In this document: in pieces, positions 59,315 to 64,000 of the stretch | Position numbering within the stretch: the stretch's first letter is position 1 | Layout of the letters: each line of letters opens with the position of its first letter | Source of the DNA: Ephemerocybe angulata | Lineage: Eukaryota > Basidiomycota > Agaricomycetes > Agaricales > Psathyrellaceae | Assembly: GCA_013368325.1 (NCBI GenBank) | Contig: JAACJK010000001.1 | Coordinates: 1,364,001-1,428,000 of the forward strand | Length of the DNA: 64,000 bases | Direction: 5' to 3' | Notes under the pieces: generated by a model | Seen by the model: the letters and a program-made list of their open reading frames with translations, nothing else | Databases searched by the model: none | Told to the model about the DNA's origin: nothing | Translations under genes and position numbers: made by a program

Positions 59315-60192
59315 ATTAGGGAGATAGCCCAGATTGATGGCTCGGGGTTTTCCCGATTGCCCAAAACAGGCAGACCGGATTGGGGTTTAGCGGGCGTGCC
59401 GGCAACGCCGGCGCGTCGCGTCCAAACTTCCTTTACGCTGGACGACGTTCCTATCCCCCGCAATGTATCCTTTCGCTGAGCCTGCGTGAACCTGAAAGAG
59501 AAGACATTCAGTCAATTGACATTTGTGCAAGATGCGGGCACTGATGAGCCCGGTGAAGACTGAGAAACTGTCATGGTATTGGTGGCTTGTTGGGCTTGCA
59601 GTGCGAGCGAGATGCTAGATGAGATGTGTCGGACGATAACTGGGACTTTTATCGGGCAGAGGATGTGGCCAACAGCCTTCGACTACCATTTACACTGGCT
59701 CTAGTCAACAAAATCTCCACTCCAAGCCCAACAGAAGCAATCTTGGTGCAGTACCATGGTCCCTCGCAGCCCTGGGCGGCGGGCCCAGTCTCCAGAGCGG
59801 CAGAGCCTCGAGGACGAGTCACTGCGTTCGATTGCGAATAGAGTTCCTGCCCCGGAGCTTTTGAATTGACACTGAGGCGCTTCCCGGACTGTTGGGCTTA
59901 GTAGGAGGGTGACAAGCAGAAGGACTGGGCAGACGTCCAGCTCTGCAGTACTCTGGGCTCTCACTGGCTTTGGCGGGGTCTTCTGTATTCAAGAAGTATA
60001 TAAAAGCTCCAAGTCCTTTTCTATTTGAGCTGAATGCCATATTGGAGAAAGAGAATGTACGGCGGTGGGGATATGAAGCCGCCGACAACGCCTTTTGCCA
60101 ACCGCGCTCGATATTCCCTGCTTAACCCTAATTCGGTCTGCCCAGATTTGGGAATCGGCTTTTCCCGCCATCATTTTGGGCTATCTCCCAAT
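59315..60192. mobile_element. Degenerate inverted-repeat element (about 880 bp)
   Basis: About 80 bp at 59315-59394 reappears, inverted and with mismatches and a short gap, at 60116-60192. Shared pieces in order are GGGAGATAGCCCA, ATGATGGC-like, CCCGATT, GGCAGACCG and GGGTTTAG/GGGTTAAG. The interior has no transposase-like frame. This resembles a decayed non-autonomous TIR element. I could not find a convincing target-site duplication. Confidence 0.5.
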
Positions 60193-60298
60193 GTGCCTTT
60201 TGGCAGCGATGCCGAAGGGATCCCGTCGGCGTACGTACGGATCGACAGGGATATTGGAAGGACACGGGATCTCTGCGTCTGTTCCTGGACATAGGGAC

Positions 60299-60305
60299 TT
60301 TATAA
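60299..60305 (+). repeat. Target-site duplication, left
   Basis: TTTATAA directly before the left terminal repeat; the same 7 bp directly follow the right terminal repeat. Confidence 0.7.
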
Positions 60306-61100
60306 GGGATAATGCTATTCAGCAACCCCCCTTGCTGCCGACAAGGGGGTTTAGTTAAATGGCAACCCCGCTTGTCACATCAGAGGCCTGCCGAGCGCCA
60401 TCAATTGAATGTAGAGTCCGCTCGGTCGTTTCCGATTTCGACTTTCCACAGCCTTTCTTCAGCACTGGACTCTGCTCTCCGATACAAACAATGCAGAAGG
60501 AAGGGGGGTAATTTGTTATGATCACTATGTTCTCGGTAGACTAAGAGAGCCCAGGTCTTAGGAGATGGCTACAAGTGAGGGGAGGGGAAAGCCTCCCAGG
60601 GCCGGGCCCCAACTATGCATAGACATTGGAGAGAGGATCTATTGCCACTCCAGCGGTCCTATGGGTGAGAGGCTGGTATACCTTACCCTGCTTTATTATA
60701 TTTCCTCTCATCGGTCGCATCGTGGGGGTACTCGGGGGCCTGCAGTGTCTACTACCAAGAACCTAGAAGGAGGGCCTCTAGGATACAGCTAGGAGAGCTC
60801 GTCCTCCACAGAGCTATCTTGAGCAGGTTAAATGGTGCACAAAGGTACCTTCTGATTTTTTTTCTACCAGAAAGACGCGTGAGGTAGACGAGGCCTTCAC
60901 ATGCACCTGCAAGCCTAATCGTACTCGCCTCCTTCAAGTTGCAGCCGTTCGGCATCATGCTTACAGAGCTGATCGTATCTCTCGGCGGTCCCGGCATCAA
61001 ATCTGTCTGCCGAGCGCGATGAGGGTTGCTTGATAGCACTTTCATTAATCAGTCACCCGGTTGTTTGACCAAAAGGGGGGTTGCTGAATAGCATTATCCC
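60306..61100. mobile_element. Non-autonomous TIR element, MITE-like, 795 bp
   Basis: Perfect 28-bp terminal inverted repeats at 60306-60333 and 61073-61100, starting GGGATAATGC and ending in a C6TT run, flanked by 7-bp direct repeats TTTATAA. A partial inverted copy of the TIR (GGGTTGCTTGATAGCA) lies inside near 61024-61039, and CTGCCGAGCGC occurs in direct orientation near both ends (about 60389 and 61008). No transposase is encoded: a 97-codon minus-strand frame has no motif. Identical ends and intact duplication suggest a fairly recent insertion moved by an autonomous element elsewhere. Confidence 0.8.
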
Positions 61101-61107
61101 TTTATAA
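61101..61107 (+). repeat. Target-site duplication, right
   Basis: TTTATAA directly after the right terminal repeat, matching the left flank. Confidence 0.7.
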
Positions 61108-61211
61108 GCTCTCTGGATTGGCGTCAGCGCGTTTGGAACGATCACGAGCAGTGCTATATCTATCTGGCCACCCCTGGCCTATCCTTCCATCTGTGGGCCT
61201 TCACACCCATG

Positions 61212-61262
61212 TTTGTAAGCATATTATCATGCCTTGTGGTATGTATTCCGTTGGGTACACGA
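61212..61262 (+). repeat. Conserved leader segment, copy 2
   Basis: Partner of 57130-57180; here it ends about 160 bp before the F-box ATG, and a short upstream frame opens at about 61229. Confidence 0.6.
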
Positions 61263-61425
61263 GGGAGATGGTTGCGTGAACCCCTCCTTGTGGAGAGCTC
61301 GGGCATATTGAATAGACGCCCGACCCACAACCTGGCCCAAGCGTGGGATATTGGCAACCCAACCAAACCAAACAAGAACGGCTTCGAAGCCTTCCAGGCT
61401 TCCAGACCACGACTTGACCACACCC

Positions 61426-63162
61426 ATGTCACTGAGAATGTCTGGGAAGTCCACCAACCGTCCTCGCCCCTCTAAGGCCAAGCGTTCTCGGGGCAAAACC
61501 AGACAAAGAGCTTTGACTGGGATGTCGAGCAATGACAACACGACGGAGGAGTCCACAAAGGCTCAAAGCCGACTCCCTGACCTGCCTGTGGAAATCCTCA
61601 GGAAAATCTTCTTTATTTACGTCAATCCTCTTCGAGGCCTTCCATCGAGTGCCGACACCTTTAAAAATCGGCACGAGAACCCTTTGGTTCTCAGTCACGT
61701 ATGTCAGGAATGGAGGGCCTGTGCGCTTGGGGACGCGACGTTGTGGACGGATATCCACATGGATGGATCGTCTCCCAAACTCAACGCCCTCTTTATCCAA
61801 AGGTCGTCACCCCTGGACGTCGATCTAACGATAGCCCTCAAAGTCGGGTTCGCAATGGTCAGGGAGAGGATCGTCACCGACGTCACGGACCTTCTGAAGG
61901 AGTGGCTGAAGGCATCGATGTCGGCACGGGGCAGGGACGTGGGGTTAGGACACCGAATCCGTTCTCTGTTTATTCGAACTGCCGATCGAGAAATAGCAAG
62001 AAGGTTCATGACTCCATTTCAGCCTTGCGATCTCTTGGCCCTTACATCCCTCCTTGTTGAGGCACCTCTCGATACATACACCACCAATCCCATCAACTTC
62101 CAACCCCTTCTCCGAGGATCCCTGACGACACTGGAGCTACACCACAGTCACTCACCAAATCTTACCGCATCCGAGCTCAGAGAAATCTTTGCAGTATGCC
62201 CTCGATTATCAACGCTCGTCCTGGGCGGGCTCAGACTTACCGGTGCGCAGGTCCTACAGAAGGAAACACGGGCTCCAATCCTTGCTCCGGCGCTCCGGCG
62301 CCTCTCCATCGCCTCCCCAATATGTCATCAAATCAACCCTCATCTGGAGATCCCCTGCACCCCCGAATGCCCATGCATTTTCCGAGATCTCGTCGCCGAC
62401 AATCTAGAATATCTCGAGATTGCGGGGAAATCGTCCGATGGGCTTTTTCACCTCGTTCCGCTCATCCTTCGTCAATCCTCTCTTCAACTTCAAGGTCAAC
62501 CCAGCTCACAAAATCAAGCCAGTACCGAAAAGGCAAACAACGCTTCTCAAGGGCCTCAGCAAGGTCCTCAGGGCGCCCCTCTTATCCTCGTTCTTAACCT
62601 GGGCGAGTATCCTTGGAGCACCTGGGAGCATCAGAGCCCTCAGCACATCCTCAAGGACCTGCCAAGAGGCATTCACTTACACTTCGTCTTGGGACAAGAC
62701 CCGACGCCCTTCCAGTTTGAATTGTTCATAACCATGTTCAGCACGTTTTCCGCCACCGTCATTCATTACCCTTCGTCACCGACAACTCAAATTCCACCAT
62801 CCCTTCAGGATTCTTGCCATCTGCTTGCAGGGTCAGAGGAATCGATGACTTCACTGGTTCTATTCCCTACCGCGACCAGGGACTCACTCGATAACGACGC
62901 CATCCTTAGGACCGTTTTGGAAAACCCCAGGCCTTTCATCAACGGGGACAGAGCTCCATATCTTAACGCACAGGCCATCAACGCTGAGGACTTCTATGAC
63001 TACCCTGGTCTTGAAGATATCGTGTCGGATGATGATGATGATAATGATGATGATGAGCACTATGATTTGGACTATGATATCGATAGGTGGGGCTTCTCAC
63101 CACCATTCGAATATGACAACCACAACGACTTTTTTAATAATTTCAGCGATTCAGACGATTGA
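61426..63162 (+). CDS. F-box protein with C-x3-C-x-C motif and Asp-rich tail
   Basis: Single exon; 578 residues from ATG 61426, or 546 from ATG 61522, which better matches the paralogs' short N-termini. The extra stretch is basic (RPRPSKAKRSRGKTRQRA). F-box: LPDLPVEILRKIFFIYVNPLRGLP, LSHVCQEWRACALGDATLWTDI. Leucine-rich middle: SLTTLELHHSH, CPRLSTLVLGGLR, ALRRLSIASP. C311, C315 and C317 (numbered from 61426) form C-x3-C-x-C before FRDLVADNLEYLEIAG. A Gln/Ser-rich insert follows, then DRAPYLNAQ and a tail with DDDDDNDDDEH encoded by GAT repeats. SCF adaptor by inference. Confidence 0.82.
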   Translation: MSLRMSGKSTNRPRPSKAKRSRGKTRQRALTGMSSNDNTTEESTKAQSRLPDLPVEILRKIFFIYVNPLRGLPSSADTFKNRHENPLVLSHVCQEWRACALGDATLWTDIHMDGSSPKLNALFIQRSSPLDVDLTIALKVGFAMVRERIVTDVTDLLKEWLKASMSARGRDVGLGHRIRSLFIRTADREIARRFMTPFQPCDLLALTSLLVEAPLDTYTTNPINFQPLLRGSLTTLELHHSHSPNLTASELREIFAVCPRLSTLVLGGLRLTGAQVLQKETRAPILAPALRRLSIASPICHQINPHLEIPCTPECPCIFRDLVADNLEYLEIAGKSSDGLFHLVPLILRQSSLQLQGQPSSQNQASTEKANNASQGPQQGPQGAPLILVLNLGEYPWSTWEHQSPQHILKDLPRGIHLHFVLGQDPTPFQFELFITMFSTFSATVIHYPSSPTTQIPPSLQDSCHLLAGSEESMTSLVLFPTATRDSLDNDAILRTVLENPRPFINGDRAPYLNAQAINAEDFYDYPGLEDIVSDDDDDNDDDEHYDLDYDIDRWGFSPPFEYDNHNDFFNNFSDSDD

Positions 63163-63605
63163 CCGTCAGGAATTAAGAGTCAGAATAGTATACACGGACT
63201 GTTACAGTGCTGAGATTAGCCAAGGAGCTCAGCCTCAATCTTAGCTACTATTGTATGACGAGCGATAGAGATCTTGAATTTCTTGTACCTGTATTACCAG
63301 TGGTCACCAAATACATGCCCATTTCCTGCAAAACTGTCAATTTGAAGTCCGAAGGGCTAAGCGCCCGTCAGCACACATGATCAGGTCACTGCTTGTAAAG
63401 CTATTATTTTGCCACCTTGCCTCATTCCTCAGAACAGTTTCACAGCAAATACATCCAGTTCAGGCATGGCTATACAGATACAACTTCGGCACAGGATCAC
63501 AGATATGCCCTACCTGATTGTGGCCTCTCCAAATCATTACCATGAAGTCAGGGCCACCGTCTTACACTCGTTAAACCCGGGTTCGCCTTCAAATAAGATG
63601 GATAC
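63163..63605. other. Convergent intergenic spacer
   Basis: 440 bp between convergent genes; no gene seen. Confidence 0.4.
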
Positions 63606-64000
63606 CTAGTTGTGACCAAAGACCCTTTGGGGCTGATACGCGTCTTCGAGCTGCTTGATTTCCTCATCCGTGAGCTTAACATGAATAGCACCTTTTGTTC
63701 AGAAATGCACGTGTCAGTACATCTCAAGCCGGAGTCTTGCGGTCCCACTCACCGAGCAAGTCGTTCAGGTTCTCCAGGGAGGTAGTACCCACAACAGGAG
63801 CCGTGATACCTAAGAACAACAGCGATGTGTGTCAATATACTGCCATGGATGATGGGCGTTAGGCTCCGAGTTCATACCTGGACGAGATAGTACCCAAGCA
63901 AGGGCAATTTGAGCCATGCTGATCCCACGTTTCTTCGCAATGTCCTCAGCCCTGAGGTTGCAATCCTCAGCTCGTATAATCTCGATATGATTATACGGAT
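63606..64000 (-). CDS. Aldo/keto reductase, C-terminal part (cut by window edge)
   Basis: Three exons are visible on the minus strand: from beyond 64000 to 63878, 63809-63753 and 63691-63606. They encode the C-terminus of an NAD(P)H-dependent aldo/keto reductase: AEDIAKKRGISMAQIALAWVLSRPG, ITAPVVGTTSLENLNDLLG (the coenzyme-binding VVGTTS segment) and VKLTDEEIKQLEDAYQPQRVFGH before the stop. The catalytic Asp-Tyr-Lys-His part lies outside the window. The pattern matches the YakC/Aad-like fungal group; substrate unknown. Confidence 0.88.

Noticed and set aside
60752..61045. 97-codon minus-strand frame in the MITE-like element
   Set aside because: Too short and without DDE/RNase-H-like motifs; not evidence of a transposase.

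Overview
The window is nuclear DNA of a filamentous basidiomycete, most likely a mushroom-forming agaricomycete. The reasons are many short GT-AG introns (about 50-60 bp) with CT-rich promoters, multi-exon housekeeping genes on both strands, a paralogous F-box expansion, SC15-like secreted proteins, and no operons. About 24 protein genes, one tRNA gene, two gene fossils and two small inverted-repeat elements can be supported. Exon borders were placed by hand from splice signals, reading phase and family alignment from memory; no alignment or search was run.

Layout. 2.5-8.6 kb: a Ser/Pro-rich protein of unknown function followed by a nine-exon RhoGAP gene. 10.3-15.5 kb: a two-TM protein of unknown family, then two divergent F-box genes only 68 bp apart, the second ending in a 170-bp tandem duplication. 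15.5-26.6 kb: three four-exon paralogs of a secreted SC15-like protein (two form a 755-bp inverted duplication), with a GPI-anchor-like protein, Vps74/GOLPH3 and a membrane GH17 beta-1,3-glucanase between them. 26.8-31.9 kb: a decayed F-box copy, tRNA-Gly(CCC), an SH3 protein of the Lsb1/Pin3 type, and an F-box gene. 33-38.4 kb: Mediator subunit 19 and an I-BAR/IMD-like protein. 39-42.8 kb: a frameshifted second member of the two-TM family and another F-box gene. 44.4-54.3 kb: a HEN1 small-RNA methyltransferase, V-ATPase subunit e, a Baeyer-Villiger-type flavin monooxygenase, a coding remnant and a large MFS transporter. 57.8-63.2 kb: two more F-box genes with two inverted-repeat elements between them. 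The right edge cuts an aldo/keto reductase.

Themes. Core genes (Vps74, Med19, Vma9, RhoGAP, GH17, tRNA) are interleaved with fast-duplicating accessory families. The most notable accessory family is a set of F-box proteins; four of its five members here, including the decayed copy, share a central C-x3-C-x-C motif directly before a DNLEYLE-like segment, and most have an acidic tail with an RAPFLD-like motif. Their differing states (intact, motif lost, internally deleted) suggest birth-and-death evolution. Stretches without genes show no recognisable autonomous transposon.
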